Positions 8,968 to 22,407 of a stretch of 64,000 nt of DNA are shown here, in pieces. The DNA lies in contig NZ_JADDKQ010000013.1 in NCBI RefSeq assembly GCF_016464425.1, positions 1 to 64,000 of the forward strand, read 5' to 3'. The notes under the pieces were generated by a model. The model had not been told where the DNA came from, did no database searches, and saw nothing but the letters and a program-made list of their open reading frames with translations. A program made the translations under genes and the position numbers. The DNA is from Actinotalea solisilvae (GTDB lineage Bacteria; Actinomycetota; Actinomycetes; Actinomycetales; Cellulomonadaceae). Within the stretch, counting starts at the first letter, position 1. Each line of letters starts with the position of its first letter.

Positions 8968-9899
8968 CGCTCCCCCAGCGTCGCGCCGTCGAGGTCGCGC
9001 GACCCGCGGGCCCAGTCGGCCGCCGCCATCGGCCGCCGGCCCGCGGGCGCCACCTCGCCGAGGCGCACGGCGTGGGTGCCCGTGCCGACGAGCACGTCCT
9101 GCCGGCCCACGGCGACCTGGCCCGGGGCCAGGTCGGTGACGTCGGCGTGCAGCCGGACGGGCCCGAGGCGCAGGCGGTCGCCGCCCGGGAGCGTCGTCCA
9201 CGCGCCGGGGGCGGGCGTGACAGCGCGCACCCGCCGGTCCGTCGCCACCGCGGGGTGCTCCCAGCGCACGCGCGCGTCCTCGGTGCCCAGGCGCGGCGCG
9301 TGGCTGACGCCGTCCGCGGGCTGCGGCACGCCGACGACGGCGCCGTCCTCGAGCCCGTCGAGGGTCGCGACCAGGAGGCCCGCCCCGGCCGTCGCGAGCC
9401 GCTCGAGCAGGTCGCCCGACGTGTCGCGCGGCCGGACCGTCTCCGTGAGCGTCCCGAGCACGGGCCCGGTGTCCAGGCCCGCGTCGATCCGGAAGGTCGT
9501 CGCGCCCGTGACCTCGTCGCCGTGCAGGACGGCGTGCTGCACCGGCGCGGCGCCACGCCACGCGGGCAGGAGCGAGAAGTGCAGGTTCACCCAGCCGTGG
9601 CGGGGGACGTCGAGCACCGCGGGCGGCAGGAGGGCGCCGTACGCGACCACGGGCGCGCAGTCCGGCCGGGTCGCGGCGATCGCCGCGCGCACGCCGTCGT
9701 CACGCAACGAGGACGCCTCGAGGACCGGCAGCCCGGCCTCGAGGGCCCGGACCTTGACGAGGCTGGGCTGGAGGCGCCGCCCGCGTCCGGCCGGGGCGTC
9801 CGGGCGCGTGAGCACCGCGACGACCTCGTGCCGGGAGGCGAGGAGCGCGTCCAGGGCCGGCAGGGCGACCGCGGGGGTGCCGGCGAAGAGCAGACGCAT
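8964..9899 (-). CDS. fmt: Methionyl-tRNA formyltransferase
   Basis: Formylates initiator Met-tRNA using 10-formyltetrahydrofolate. It has 311 residues, the usual length. The N-terminal Rossmann domain starts [20 protein letters not shown]. The folate-site signature [17 protein letters not shown] is at about residues 107-123, followed by the conserved GVTTM-like segment [18 protein letters not shown]. The ATG lies 6 bases after a TAGGAT hexamer, so the mRNA is probably leaderless. It overlaps rsmB downstream by GTGA. The upstream HAD gene ends 41 bases before the start codon. Confidence 0.96.
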   Translation of the reverse strand: MRLLFAGTPAVALPALDALLASRHEVVAVLTRPDAPAGRGRRLQPSLVKVRALEAGLPVLEASSLRDDGVRAAIAATRPDCAPVVAYGALLPPAVLDVPRHGWVNLHFSLLPAWRGAAPVQHAVLHGDEVTGATTFRIDAGLDTGPVLGTLTETVRPRDTSGDLLERLATAGAGLLVATLDGLEDGAVVGVPQPADGVSHAPRLGTEDARVRWEHPAVATDRRVRAVTPAPGAWTTLPGGDRLRLGPVRLHADVTDLAPGQVAVGRQDVLVGTGTHAVRLGEVAPAGRRPMAAADWARGSRDLDGATLGER

Positions 9900-9905
9900 C
9901 CCCCG

Positions 9906-9911
9906 ATCCTA
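9906..9911 (-). promoter_or_regulatory. -10 element of a leaderless fmt promoter
   Basis: TAGGAT on the minus strand matches the actinobacterial -10 consensus TANNNT and is followed by 6 bases (CGGGGG) and then the fmt ATG. Initiation about 7 bases downstream of a -10 would place the first transcribed base at the A of the ATG. The same geometry recurs at several other genes in the window. Confidence 0.6.
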
Positions 9912-9940
9912 GGGTCGGGCCCGGGGCCCGCCGCCCCGGC

Positions 9941-10573
9941 TCAGGTGCCGGGTGCCCGCGGCGACGCGGGCACCTCGACGCCGAGCGCGCGCAGCGTGCC
10001 GCGCAGCGCGTCGTGCGACGTGAACAGTTCGGTGCGGAACCCGGCCCGGGCCGCCGCGTCGACGTTGACCGGCGCGTCGTCGGTGAAGAGCGTCCGCGCG
10101 GGGTCGAGCCCGAAGCGCCGCGTCGCGAGCCCGAAGATCCGCGGGTCGGGCTTGGCGAGGCCCTCGCGGCCCGAGACGAGCACGTCCTCGAGGCGGCCGA
10201 CGACGGGCGCGGTCGTGGGCGCGACGTGGAACGTCTCGGCCGACCAGTTGGTGAGGCCGAGCACGCGCACGCCCGCGGCGCGCAGGTCGTCGACGAGCGC
10301 GTCGGCGCCCTCGACCGGGCCGGGGACGGCCTCCGCGAAGTGCTCGACGTACACGTCGAGCAGTCCCACGTGCTGCGGGTGGGTCGCCTCCAGCTCCGCG
10401 CGCGCCTCGGCCCAGGGCCGCCCGGCGTCCTGGCGGTGGTTGAAGGCCGCGAAGTCGACCTCGTCGAAGAACCGGCGGACGTCGGCCTCGGGGTGGCGGC
10501 CGCGGAACGGCAGCCACGGGTCCCACCGCACGAGGACCTGGCCGAGGTCGAACAGGACGGCGTCGACGGTCAC
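9941..10573 (-). CDS. HAD-superfamily hydrolase (YihX-like phosphatase)
   Basis: A 210-residue cytoplasmic phosphatase-type protein. Motif I is FDLGQVLVRWD at the N-terminus, the DLGxV variant of the HAD nucleophile motif used by YihX-like sugar-phosphate phosphatases. Motif II is LTNWS, motif III contains the Lys in EGLAKPDPRIF, and motif IV is TLFTDDAPVNVDAA. The helical cap between motifs I and II is of the small C1 type. The GTG start overlaps the priA stop (GTGA). The substrate cannot be told from sequence; a small sugar or nucleotide phosphate is likely. Confidence 0.9.
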   Translation of the reverse strand: MTVDAVLFDLGQVLVRWDPWLPFRGRHPEADVRRFFDEVDFAAFNHRQDAGRPWAEARAELEATHPQHVGLLDVYVEHFAEAVPGPVEGADALVDDLRAAGVRVLGLTNWSAETFHVAPTTAPVVGRLEDVLVSGREGLAKPDPRIFGLATRRFGLDPARTLFTDDAPVNVDAAARAGFRTELFTSHDALRGTLRALGVEVPASPRAPGT

Positions 10574-12732
10574 ACGACCTCCAGGGGTTCGGCGACGACG
10601 CGGACCGGGCCGGCCTCGCGGCGTGCGCTCCGGGTGGCGACGGCCGCGGCGACCGCGGCCGTCGTGCGGGCCGCGACGGGCCACGGCGAGCGCACGAGGG
10701 CGCGCACGGGCCGCCGGGTCTCCGGGTCCAGCACGGCCTCCGCGGGCGCGGCGCCCTCGACCGCGAGCGGGCCGAGGACGACGGCGCCGTCGGGCAGCGC
10801 GAGCCGCGCGAGCAGGGCCTCGACGGCGTCGCGCGGTCCCTCGAGCGCGACCATGTGGACCGCGGGCGGGAGGCCGAGCTCGGCGCGCTCGACGAGCTCG
10901 CGCTCGGCGAGGTGGGCCGGGTCCCAGCGGACGAGGGCCTGGCTCGGCTGCGGCGCGGCGTCGCCGACGAGGAGCACGCGGCCGCCCTCACCGGCGGGTC
11001 GCACGAGCGCCGCCGCGCCCATCCAGGTGCGCAGCGCGTCGACCGCGACCTCGAGCCCGGCGCGCGACGTCACGACGGCGGCGTCGAGGAGGACGGCGGC
11101 CGCGTAGCCGCCCGCCGCGCGCGGCTCAGCGCCCGGCGTCGCGACGACGAGCGCCGGCCGGTCGGGGACCTGCGCCAGCACGCCGGTCGCGGCGCCGGAC
11201 ACGCGCACGGGGACGCCGGGGAAGGCGCGGCCCAGCTCCTCGGCGGTGCGTCCGCTCCCGACCCGCACGGAGCGCAGCGTCGTGCCGGAGCAGGCCGGGC
11301 AGCGCCACGCGGTCGCGAGTCGACCGCACCACCGGCACCGCGGAGGCGCCGTCGGCCCGGTGAGCTCGAGCGGCCCGCTGCAGTGCGTGCACCGCGCCGG
11401 GGCGCGGCAGGTGCCGCACGCCACGGCGGGGACGTACCCGGCGCGCGGCACCTGGACGAGCACCGGGCCGGCCGCGAGGCCCTCGGTGACCGCGCGCCAC
11501 GCGGGTGCGGGCAGCCGCGCCGCCGCGGCCGGGCCCTCGCGCGCGAGCTCGACCGACGTCAGCGCCGTCACGCGCGGCGCGGCCCGGCGCACGGCGTCCC
11601 GGTGGGGCACGAGAGCGTGCGCCGTGCCCGCCGCCACCCAGCGGTGCGCCTGGACCGACCGCACGTAGCCGCCGACCAGCAGCGCGGCGCCCTCGTGCGA
11701 CGCGCGCAGCGCGAGCACCTCGCGCGCGTGCGGGTAGGGGGCGCGCGGCTCGGCGTGCAGCGCGTCCGCGTCGTCCCAGCAGACCGCGAGCCCCAGGCGC
11801 GCGACCGGCGCGAACGCCGCGGCGCGCGTCCCCACGACGACGTCGGCCCGGCCGCGGCTCACCGCGAGGAAGGCCCGGTACCGCGCCGCGGGGCCGTCGT
11901 CGGCGACCAGCCGGACGCGGCCGCCCTGCAGACCGGGCACCCACGCGCCGACGCCCGCGCGCTCGAGCGCGTCCTCGACGAGCGCCACCTCGGCCGCCGA
12001 CGGCACGACGACGAGCGACCCGCGCCCGCCCGCGCGCGCGGCCACGACGGCGCGCGCGACGTCCCGTGTCCACCCGGTGCCGTCCGGCGAGGGCAGCGCC
12101 TGCCAGACGGCGTGGGGCGACTCGCCGGCGGCGGTGCGGCGGAGGAAGGCCGCTCCCCCCGGCAGGTCCGCCCACGCGGCCCCGGCCACGTCGGGCTCCG
12201 GCGGAGCCGTCGCGGGCGAGCCGCCCGGCGCCGCCGCGGCGCCCGGGTCCTCGGGCGGGACGGACGGGGACGCCCACTCCTCCTGCTCGACGCGCGCGTG
12301 CCGCGGCGGGACCGCGAGGCGCAGCACGTCGGCGAGCGTGCCCGCGTAGCGACGCGCGACCCCCGTCGCCGCGGCGAGCACCGCGGGCGTGAGCACGACC
12401 TCGGGCGAGACGACCCGGCGCAGGGGCGCGAGCTCGCCGTCGTGCTCGGCCTCGTCGCGCCGGTCCACGACGTAGCCGTCGACGTCCTGACCCGCGAACC
12501 GGACGCGCACGCGCGTCCCGGGCTGCGCGGCCGCCGACGACGCCTCGGGGACCGCGTACTCGAAGAACCGGTCGAGGTGCGGCTGCGGCCGGTCGACCGC
12601 GACGAGGGCCACGGGGCGCTCGGCCGCGACGGCCCCGGGCGCGCGGCGGCGCGGCCGACGCGGCGCCGGGAGCCCGGCGAGGGTCAGCTGGACCGCCGCC
12701 TCACCCGCGCCCTCGTCCGCCACGCCGCTCAT
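10570..12732 (-). CDS. priA: Actinobacterial PriA-like replication restart protein lacking helicase motifs
   Basis: A 720-residue homologue of primosomal protein N'. The N-terminal DNA-binding domain contains HLDRFFEYAVP, as in PriA. The central region keeps the eight zinc-binding cysteines in four CxxC pairs (CGTC, CTHC, CRWC, CPAC). The helicase core is degenerate: the Walker A region reads AGGRGSLVVVPS with no GKT, and the DEAH box position reads CWDDADAL. This loss is a known feature of actinobacterial PriA, which is therefore thought to act as a scaffold rather than a motor. I chose the ATG at 12732; GTG codons at 12747, 12753 and 12786 are in frame and equally possible. It directly follows metK. 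Confidence 0.9.
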   Translation of the reverse strand: MSGVADEGAGEAAVQLTLAGLPAPRRPRRRAPGAVAAERPVALVAVDRPQPHLDRFFEYAVPEASSAAAQPGTRVRVRFAGQDVDGYVVDRRDEAEHDGELAPLRRVVSPEVVLTPAVLAAATGVARRYAGTLADVLRLAVPPRHARVEQEEWASPSVPPEDPGAAAAPGGSPATAPPEPDVAGAAWADLPGGAAFLRRTAAGESPHAVWQALPSPDGTGWTRDVARAVVAARAGGRGSLVVVPSAAEVALVEDALERAGVGAWVPGLQGGRVRLVADDGPAARYRAFLAVSRGRADVVVGTRAAAFAPVARLGLAVCWDDADALHAEPRAPYPHAREVLALRASHEGAALLVGGYVRSVQAHRWVAAGTAHALVPHRDAVRRAAPRVTALTSVELAREGPAAAARLPAPAWRAVTEGLAAGPVLVQVPRAGYVPAVACGTCRAPARCTHCSGPLELTGPTAPPRCRWCGRLATAWRCPACSGTTLRSVRVGSGRTAEELGRAFPGVPVRVSGAATGVLAQVPDRPALVVATPGAEPRAAGGYAAAVLLDAAVVTSRAGLEVAVDALRTWMGAAALVRPAGEGGRVLLVGDAAPQPSQALVRWDPAHLAERELVERAELGLPPAVHMVALEGPRDAVEALLARLALPDGAVVLGPLAVEGAAPAEAVLDPETRRPVRALVRSPWPVAARTTAAVAAAVATRSARREAGPVRVVAEPLEVV

Positions 12733-12792
12733 TCCCTCATCCCGCACCGTCACGCGGGCGTCGTCCCCAGGGTCGCCTCGGGGCACGCCGGG

Positions 12793-13998
<1,206 letters not shown>

Positions 13999-14005
13999 GG
14001 CCGCC

Positions 14006-14011
14006 AGCGTA
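14006..14011 (-). promoter_or_regulatory. -10 element of a leaderless metK promoter
   Basis: TACGCT on the minus strand fits TANNNT and sits 7 bases before the metK ATG. No Shine-Dalgarno-like sequence lies between them. This supports a transcript beginning at or next to the start codon. Confidence 0.6.
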
Positions 14012-14066
14012 GTGGCGCGCGCGCGCCGGGCCGGACCTGTCCGCAGGGCGAGGCGCCGGGCGGGGC

Positions 14067-15317
14067 TCAGCCGGTCGCGCCGCGCGCCGGATCGCGTCGC
14101 GCGCGCAGCGTCACGACGGCGTCCCAGACGGCGTCCGCCACCTGCTCCTTCGACCCGCTCGCGGCGCCCACCTCGTCGCCGCGCGCGTCGAGGAGGGTCA
14201 CGGCGTTGTCCGCCGTGCCGAACCCCCGTCCGCCGCCGACCGCGTTCACCGCGAGCAGGTCCGCGCCCTTGCGGACCGCCTTCGCGCGGCCGTGCGCCAG
14301 GACGTCGCCGTCCGCGTCGCCCGTCTCGGCGGCGAAGCCCACGACGACCTGGCCCGGGCGCAGGCGCTCGCGCGCGAGCTCGGCGAGGACGTCCGGGTTC
14401 TGCACGAGCTCGAGCGTGAGCCCCGCGCCGTCCTGCTTCTTGAGCTTGTGCTCGGCCGCAGCGGCGGGGCGGAAGTCGGCCACGGCGGCCGCCATGACGA
14501 CGACGTCGGCGTGCGCGGCCGCGTCCCGGACGGCGTCGCGCAGCTCGGCGGTGCTCTCCACGCGCCGGACCTCGACGCCGTCGGGGTCGGGCAGGTCCAC
14601 GTTCGCCGCGACGAGCGTGACCGCGGCGCCGCGCGACGCCGCGGCCCGGGCGAGCGCCCAGCCCTGGCGGCCCGTCGAGCGGTTGCCCAGGTAGCGGACG
14701 GGGTCCAGCGCCTCGCGCGTGCCGCCCGCGGACACCACGACGTGCGCGCCAGCGAGGTCGCCCGGGGGGGCCGGCGCGTCACCGGGCAGGTGCTCCCCCA
14801 CGAGGGCCAGCGCCGCCGCGGCGATCGCCGCGGGCTCCGGCAGCCGGCCGGGCCCCGTGTCGGCACCGGTGAGGCGGCCGCTGTCCGGGTCGAGCACGTG
14901 GACGCCGCGCGAGCGGAGCGTCGCCACGTTGGCGCGCGTCGCGGGGTGCTCCCACATCTCCGTGTGCATCGCCGGGGCGAGCAGCACGGGGCACCGGGCC
15001 GTGAGGAGCGTGGCGGTCAGCAGGTCGTCGCTGTGCCCGCCGGCGGCACGGGCGAGGAGGTCGGCCGTCGCGGGCGCGACGACGACGAGCTCGGCCTCGC
15101 GCCCGAGCGCGACGTGCTCGACGGCCGGGACGTCGTCCCACACCTCGGTCGTCACGGGCTTGCCCGAGAGGGCTTCCCAGGTCGCCCTGCCGACGAACTG
15201 CAGGGACGCGCGCGTCGGCACGACGCGCACGTCGTGCCCGGCCTCGGTCAGCAGCCGCAGCAGCAGGGCGGCCTTGTAGGCGGCGATGCCGGCGCTGACG
15301 CCCAGCACGATGCGCAC
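14067..15317 (-). CDS. coaBC: Bifunctional phosphopantothenoylcysteine decarboxylase / phosphopantothenate-cysteine ligase
   Basis: Catalyses two consecutive steps of coenzyme A synthesis. The 416-residue protein has an N-terminal flavin-dependent decarboxylase domain ([20 protein letters not shown], then the conserved APAMHTEMW, the actinobacterial form of the PAMNxxMW motif). The C-terminal CTP-dependent ligase domain has the [18 protein letters not shown] segment with the RSTG motif following, and a Lys-rich KLKKQ segment near the end. It begins at a GTG 28 bases after rpoZ. The gene order gmk-rpoZ-coaBC-metK-priA is a conserved actinobacterial arrangement. Confidence 0.96.
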   Translation of the reverse strand: MRIVLGVSAGIAAYKAALLLRLLTEAGHDVRVVPTRASLQFVGRATWEALSGKPVTTEVWDDVPAVEHVALGREAELVVVAPATADLLARAAGGHSDDLLTATLLTARCPVLLAPAMHTEMWEHPATRANVATLRSRGVHVLDPDSGRLTGADTGPGRLPEPAAIAAAALALVGEHLPGDAPAPPGDLAGAHVVVSAGGTREALDPVRYLGNRSTGRQGWALARAAASRGAAVTLVAANVDLPDPDGVEVRRVESTAELRDAVRDAAAHADVVVMAAAVADFRPAAAAEHKLKKQDGAGLTLELVQNPDVLAELARERLRPGQVVVGFAAETGDADGDVLAHGRAKAVRKGADLLAVNAVGGGRGFGTADNAVTLLDARGDEVGAASGSKEQVADAVWDAVVTLRARRDPARGATG

Positions 15318-15345
15318 GTCGGCCCTCCGCCGGCTCGTGAGGTGG

Positions 15346-15609
15346 TCAGCCCTCGGTGGGCGTGACGGTGAGGAGGCCGGCGTTGATCTCGCGCATCGCG
15401 ATCGAGAGCGCCTTCTCCTGGTGGCGCGCCTCGACGAGCGGGCCGACGTACTCGAGCAGGCCCTCGTTGAGCTGCGAGTAGTACGCGTTGATCTGACGGG
15501 CCCGCTTGGCGGAGTAGATCACCAGCGCGTACTTGGAGTCCGCGGCGGCGAGCAGCTCGTCGATGGGCGGGTCGGTGATGCCCTCGGGTGCGGCGACGGT
15601 TCCGGCCAT
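15346..15609 (-). CDS. rpoZ: DNA-directed RNA polymerase omega subunit
   Basis: An 87-residue protein that wraps the C-terminal end of the beta-prime subunit and stabilises RNA polymerase. It carries the family core [30 protein letters not shown], with the conserved basic KRARQIN segment at about residues 35-41, and ends with the [12 protein letters not shown] tail common in actinobacteria. It lies between gmk and coaBC. The ATG is preceded by a weak purine stretch (ACGGAG). The 186-base region upstream of rpoZ contains GC-rich direct and inverted repeats but no gene. Confidence 0.95.
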   Translation of the reverse strand: MAGTVAAPEGITDPPIDELLAAADSKYALVIYSAKRARQINAYYSQLNEGLLEYVGPLVEARHQEKALSIAMREINAGLLTVTPTEG

Positions 15610-15795
15610 GTGCAGCTCCGTGTTCTCTCAGGTTCGTTCACGTCCGGGCGACCGGGCGACGGCGCGCGTGGTTCGGGTGGCGCCCTGCGGTCGACCGGCT
15701 CGGTCTGGTGGCCCTGACGGGGTCCGGCGGATCCCGGCTGGGGGTCGGCCCCGACCGGTGCGCGACGGGCGCGCACGCAGGGGCGACCACCCATC

Positions 15796-16368
15796 CTACC
15801 GCCTGGCCAGCCCCATCACCTCGACCAGCTCGTCCGTCGCGCGCCGCACGTCGTCGTTGACGATGACGTGGTCGAACTCGCTCGCCGCCGCGAGCTCGAC
15901 GCGGGCCGTCGTGAGGCGGCGCTCGCGCTCGTCGGCGTCCTCGGTCCCGCGGCCCTCGAGCCGCCGCACGAGCTCCTCCCAGGACGGCGGCGCGAGGAAC
16001 ACGAACCGCGCCTCCGGCATCGCCAGGCGGACCTGCCGCGCGCCCGCGAGGTCGATCTCGAGGAGCGCCGGCCGGCCCGCCGCGAGCTGGTCGAGGACGG
16101 GCCGGCGCGGCGTGCCGTAGCTGTTGCGGCCGTGCACGACGGCGTACTCGAGCAGCTCGCCGTGCGCCACCATCTCGGCGAAGGCCTCGGGCCCCACGAA
16201 GTGGTAGTGCACGCCGTCGACCTCGCCGGGGCGCGGCTGGCGCGTCGTCGCCGACACCGACAGCCAGATCTCGGGGTACCGCTCGCGGATGTCCGCCGAG
16301 ACGGTGCCCTTGCCGACCGCCGTGGGGCCCGCGAGGACCGTCAGACGTGCCGGTGACGCGTCTGCCAA
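15796..16368 (-). CDS. gmk: Guanylate kinase
   Basis: Phosphorylates GMP and dGMP to the diphosphates. With a TTG start at 16368 the protein has 190 residues, close to the family norm. The P-loop reads GPTAVGKGT (about 14-22), the GMP-binding segment is [21 protein letters not shown], and the lid and catalytic Arg region includes RNSYGTPR. No ATG or GTG is suitably placed: a GTT codon, not a start, precedes RLTG in this frame. The TTG therefore fits best, and it lies 8 bases after the mihF stop. Transcription from mihF into gmk is likely. Confidence 0.93.
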   Translation of the reverse strand: MADASPARLTVLAGPTAVGKGTVSADIRERYPEIWLSVSATTRQPRPGEVDGVHYHFVGPEAFAEMVAHGELLEYAVVHGRNSYGTPRRPVLDQLAAGRPALLEIDLAGARQVRLAMPEARFVFLAPPSWEELVRRLEGRGTEDADERERRLTTARVELAAASEFDHVIVNDDVRRATDELVEVMGLARR

Positions 16369-16376
16369 GGCCCCGG

Positions 16377-16688
16377 TCAGCCGAACCGCTCGATGAGGGC
16401 CTGCGCCTGGTGCGGGCCGAGGCCCCGCAGCCGGCGCGTCTCGGAGATGCCGATGTCGGCCATGATCGCCCGCGCCTTGACCTTCCCGACGCCCGGGAGG
16501 GACTCGAGCAGCGCGGAGACCTTGAGCTTGCCGATCACGTCGTCCGTGCGGCCCTGCTCGATCACCTCCGCGAGCGAGCCCTGGGAGTACTTGAGGCGGT
16601 TCTTCACCTCGGCGCGCGCCTGGCGGGCGGCTGCGGCCTTCTCGAGCGCCGCAGCGCGCTGCTCGGGAGTCAGCGGGGGTAGGGCCAC
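16377..16688 (-). CDS. mihF: Mycobacterial-type integration host factor (mIHF)
   Basis: A 103-residue nucleoid-associated protein of the actinobacterial mIHF family, unrelated to E. coli IHF. The sequence shows the N-terminal helical tail ([20 protein letters not shown]) and the conserved [15 protein letters not shown] segment. The helix-two-turn-helix-like DNA-binding core [20 protein letters not shown] is at about residues 63-82. The GTG start has AAGGTG upstream. A TAGGTT hexamer near 16735-16740 on the minus strand is a candidate -10. Proteins of this family bend DNA and are essential in several actinobacteria. Confidence 0.95.
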   Translation of the reverse strand: MALPPLTPEQRAAALEKAAAARQARAEVKNRLKYSQGSLAEVIEQGRTDDVIGKLKVSALLESLPGVGKVKARAIMADIGISETRRLRGLGPHQAQALIERFG

Positions 16689-16814
16689 GCGGGGTCACCT
16701 TCTTCACGAGGGGTCGGGGTGGCGATCGGGTCGAACCTAGCGATCACCGGGGGTCCAGGGCAACGCGGCCCGGTGCGGCGACGCAGGTCACACGTCTGCG
16801 GGCCCGCGGTCCCC

Positions 16815-16820
16815 TACGGT
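16815..16820 (+). promoter_or_regulatory. -10 element of the lipoprotein gene
   Basis: TACGGT is followed by 7 bases and then GTG at 16828, the spacing expected for a leaderless transcript. It lies in the divergent region between mihF and the lipoprotein gene and decides between two candidate GTG starts (16819 and 16828), because the upstream one would overlap this element. Confidence 0.55.
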
Positions 16821-16827
16821 GTGCACC

Positions 16828-18186
16828 GTGCCGCGAGCGTCGACCCCCGGACCGCGCCCGCGGTCCGTGCCCCTGCTGACCGCCATCCTGGTCGTCGCTG
16901 CGGGCCTCACCGGCTGCGGCGACATCAACCACGGCGACCAGCTCGCACGCGACTTCCGCGCGTGGATGAAGGGCGTGGAGGGCGTGGCCGCCGTCGACGC
17001 CGGTGGCCAGAACGTCCTGCCGTGGGCCGGCACGGGATCCGGGACCGTCACGCTCGACCCCGACGTCGACGCCGCCCGCGTGCACGCCGTCGTCGACCGG
17101 GCGAACGACTTCCCCTCCCGGCACGAGCTCTCCGTCCGCGTCGTCCACGAGGCGGACGGGGCGACGGGCGCGTTCGACGTCCCCCGCGGGCCGCAGGAGA
17201 CCGTCGACGCGACGGTGGAGGCGAGCCTCGCCGTGGTCGGCCTGGACCACGTCGTCTCGTTCGACCTGACCGCGGCGGACCGCGTCGACCGACCGCCGAG
17301 CGCCCTCGTCGTGACGGACGGTGACGTGCTGGACGTCGTCGACGCCGTCTCCCCCGTGCTGCGCGACGGCGGGCTCGCCGTCGGGACCGTGGCGGTCGAG
17401 GACGAGGACGCGGCGATCACGGCGCGGACCTCCGAGGCCGGGGACCTCGACGGTCCCCGGGCCGCCCTCGCCGCCGTCGCGGCGTCGTACCCCGTCCTGG
17501 AGGCCGACCTCGACCCCGGGGCGCTCGTCGTGCGCGTCGACGCCGCCCGGACCCCCGACGTCGCCGCGGCCGCCGAGGCCGCGGCCCCGGGCACCGTGGT
17601 GACCGTCCACTTCGGGACCGTCACCACGGGCGCGCCGGGCGACTACGGCCGGGCGCTCGCGCTCGCCGACGCCGCGCAGGCGACGGGCCTGGTCGTCGCG
17701 ATCGAGGCGGAGCCCGACGCCGTGCAGATCGAGGTCGCCGACGTCGCCGCCGCCCTCGAGGTGGACGCGGTGCTGCGCGGGGTGCCCGAGGTCCGCGGGA
17801 TGCGGGTGGGGTACACGACGACCGACGGCGTCTCGGACCTGACGACCACGCGCACGGGCCTGGCGCCGTACGCCGCGGCGCTCACGGCGCTCGACGACGA
17901 GCTGTCCGGGCGCCTCGAGGAGGTGCGGCTCCACGACCGGTCCCTCGACGTCCGGACCGTGCCGACGGACGCACCGGTCGAGGCACGAGCCGACGCGCAC
18001 GCGGTGGGCCGTGCGGGCGCCCTGCTGCCCGACGGGGTGGACGTCTCCGTCTTCGTCGGCCCCGTCGGCTTCGCCGTCACGTCCCGACCCGCCGTCCGGA
18101 GGGCCGACCTGGACGTCTACGCGGCGCAGGACGCCGACGACCCGCTGCTCGACGGGTTCGTCGAGGGCTGGTCGAGCGCCGCCTGA
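16828..18186 (+). CDS. Predicted lipoprotein of unknown function
   Basis: A 452-residue protein with a basic N-terminus, one hydrophobic segment (SVPLLTAILVVAAGL) and a lipobox LTGC with Cys at about residue 30, so it should be anchored to the outer face of the membrane. The mature part is Asp-, Ala- and Val-rich with repeated units of the type TVTLDPDVDAARVHAVVDRAN and DLDPGALVVRVDAA. These suggest several alpha/beta repeats of 60-70 residues. No family or catalytic motif is recognised. It is transcribed alone, divergent from mihF and convergent with the end of the pyr operon 10 bases away. The start is chosen from the -10 spacing. Confidence 0.75.
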   Translation: MPRASTPGPRPRSVPLLTAILVVAAGLTGCGDINHGDQLARDFRAWMKGVEGVAAVDAGGQNVLPWAGTGSGTVTLDPDVDAARVHAVVDRANDFPSRHELSVRVVHEADGATGAFDVPRGPQETVDATVEASLAVVGLDHVVSFDLTAADRVDRPPSALVVTDGDVLDVVDAVSPVLRDGGLAVGTVAVEDEDAAITARTSEAGDLDGPRAALAAVAASYPVLEADLDPGALVVRVDAARTPDVAAAAEAAAPGTVVTVHFGTVTTGAPGDYGRALALADAAQATGLVVAIEAEPDAVQIEVADVAAALEVDAVLRGVPEVRGMRVGYTTTDGVSDLTTTRTGLAPYAAALTALDDELSGRLEEVRLHDRSLDVRTVPTDAPVEARADAHAVGRAGALLPDGVDVSVFVGPVGFAVTSRPAVRRADLDVYAAQDADDPLLDGFVEGWSSAA

Positions 18187-18196
18187 GCGCGGCGGG

Positions 18197-19056
18197 TCAG
18201 CGCAGCGCCGCCGTCGCCTCCGCCGCGGCCTCGGCGGCCGCGGCGCGCAGCGCCTCGCGGTCCGGGCCGGCGCCGAGGACGGCGCGGGACGTCGACGCGA
18301 GCACGGACCGGCGGGCGGCACCGAACGCCGCGAGCTCGAGCCCGCCGGCGCCCTGCGCGCCGACCCCGGGTGCGAGCAGCGGGCCGCGCACGGCCGCGAG
18401 ATCGATGCCGAGGTCCTGGGCCTCCTTCGCGACGGTCGCGCCCACGACGAGGCCGACCGAGCCGAGCCCGGGCCCGTCCCCCAGCGCGGCGCCGTTGAGC
18501 GCCGCGGCGGCCGCGGCCACGACCGCGGCGACAGGGCGGCCCGACGGCGACCGTGCGTGCTGCACCTCGGCGCCCTCGGGGTTGGACGTGAGGGCGAGGA
18601 CGAAGAGCCCGCGCCCCGTCGCGGCGGCCGTCTCGACCGCCGGCGCGAGCGACCCGACGCCGAGGTACGGGCTCACCGTGAGCGCGTCGCACGCGAGCGG
18701 CGCGCCGTCGCGGAGGTACGCGTCGGCGTAGCCCGCCATGGTGGACCCGATGTCCCCGCGCTTGGCGTCGCAGATCACCTGGGTGCCGCCCGCGGCGGAT
18801 CGCACGGCCGCGAGCACCTCCTCGAGCACCGCGACCCCGGCGGAGCCGTGCCGCTCGAAGAAGGCGGACTGGGGCTTGATCGCCGCGACGCGGCCCGCGA
18901 GGGCCTCGACCACGGTCAGCGAGAATGTCCGCAGCCCGTCGGCGTCGTCGCCGAGGCCCCAGGCCGCCAGCAACGAGGGGTGCGGGTCGACGCCCACGCA
19001 CAGCGGCCCCAGCCGGTCCATGGCGTCCGCCAGGCGCGCACCGAACGACGGACCGC

Positions 19057-19060
<4 letters not shown>
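18197..19060 (-). CDS. pyrF: Orotidine 5'-phosphate decarboxylase (type 2)
   Basis: Converts OMP to UMP, the last step of de novo pyrimidine synthesis. The 287-residue protein is of the longer type 2 subfamily found in actinobacteria. [11 protein letters not shown] lies near the N-terminus, [11 protein letters not shown] at about 62-72, and the catalytic Lys/Asp motif [20 protein letters not shown] at about 97-116. [11 protein letters not shown] lies further on. Its GTG start overlaps the carB stop (GTGA), making it the terminal gene of the pyrR-to-pyrF operon. Confidence 0.95.

Positions 19061-22390
<3,330 letters not shown>

Positions 22391-22407
<17 letters not shown>

Noticed and set aside
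6814..9912. A 1032-codon open frame on the plus strand opposite rpe, rsmB and fmt
   Set aside because: Long antisense frames are expected in very GC-rich genomes because stop codons are rare. The translation is Arg/Ala/Ser-rich with no recognisable domain, while the minus strand encodes well-conserved proteins.
15610..15795. Possible small RNA or gene in the gmk-rpoZ gap
   Set aside because: Only GC-rich direct and inverted repeats are visible; no start with Shine-Dalgarno sequence, no conserved RNA motif and no terminator could be supported.
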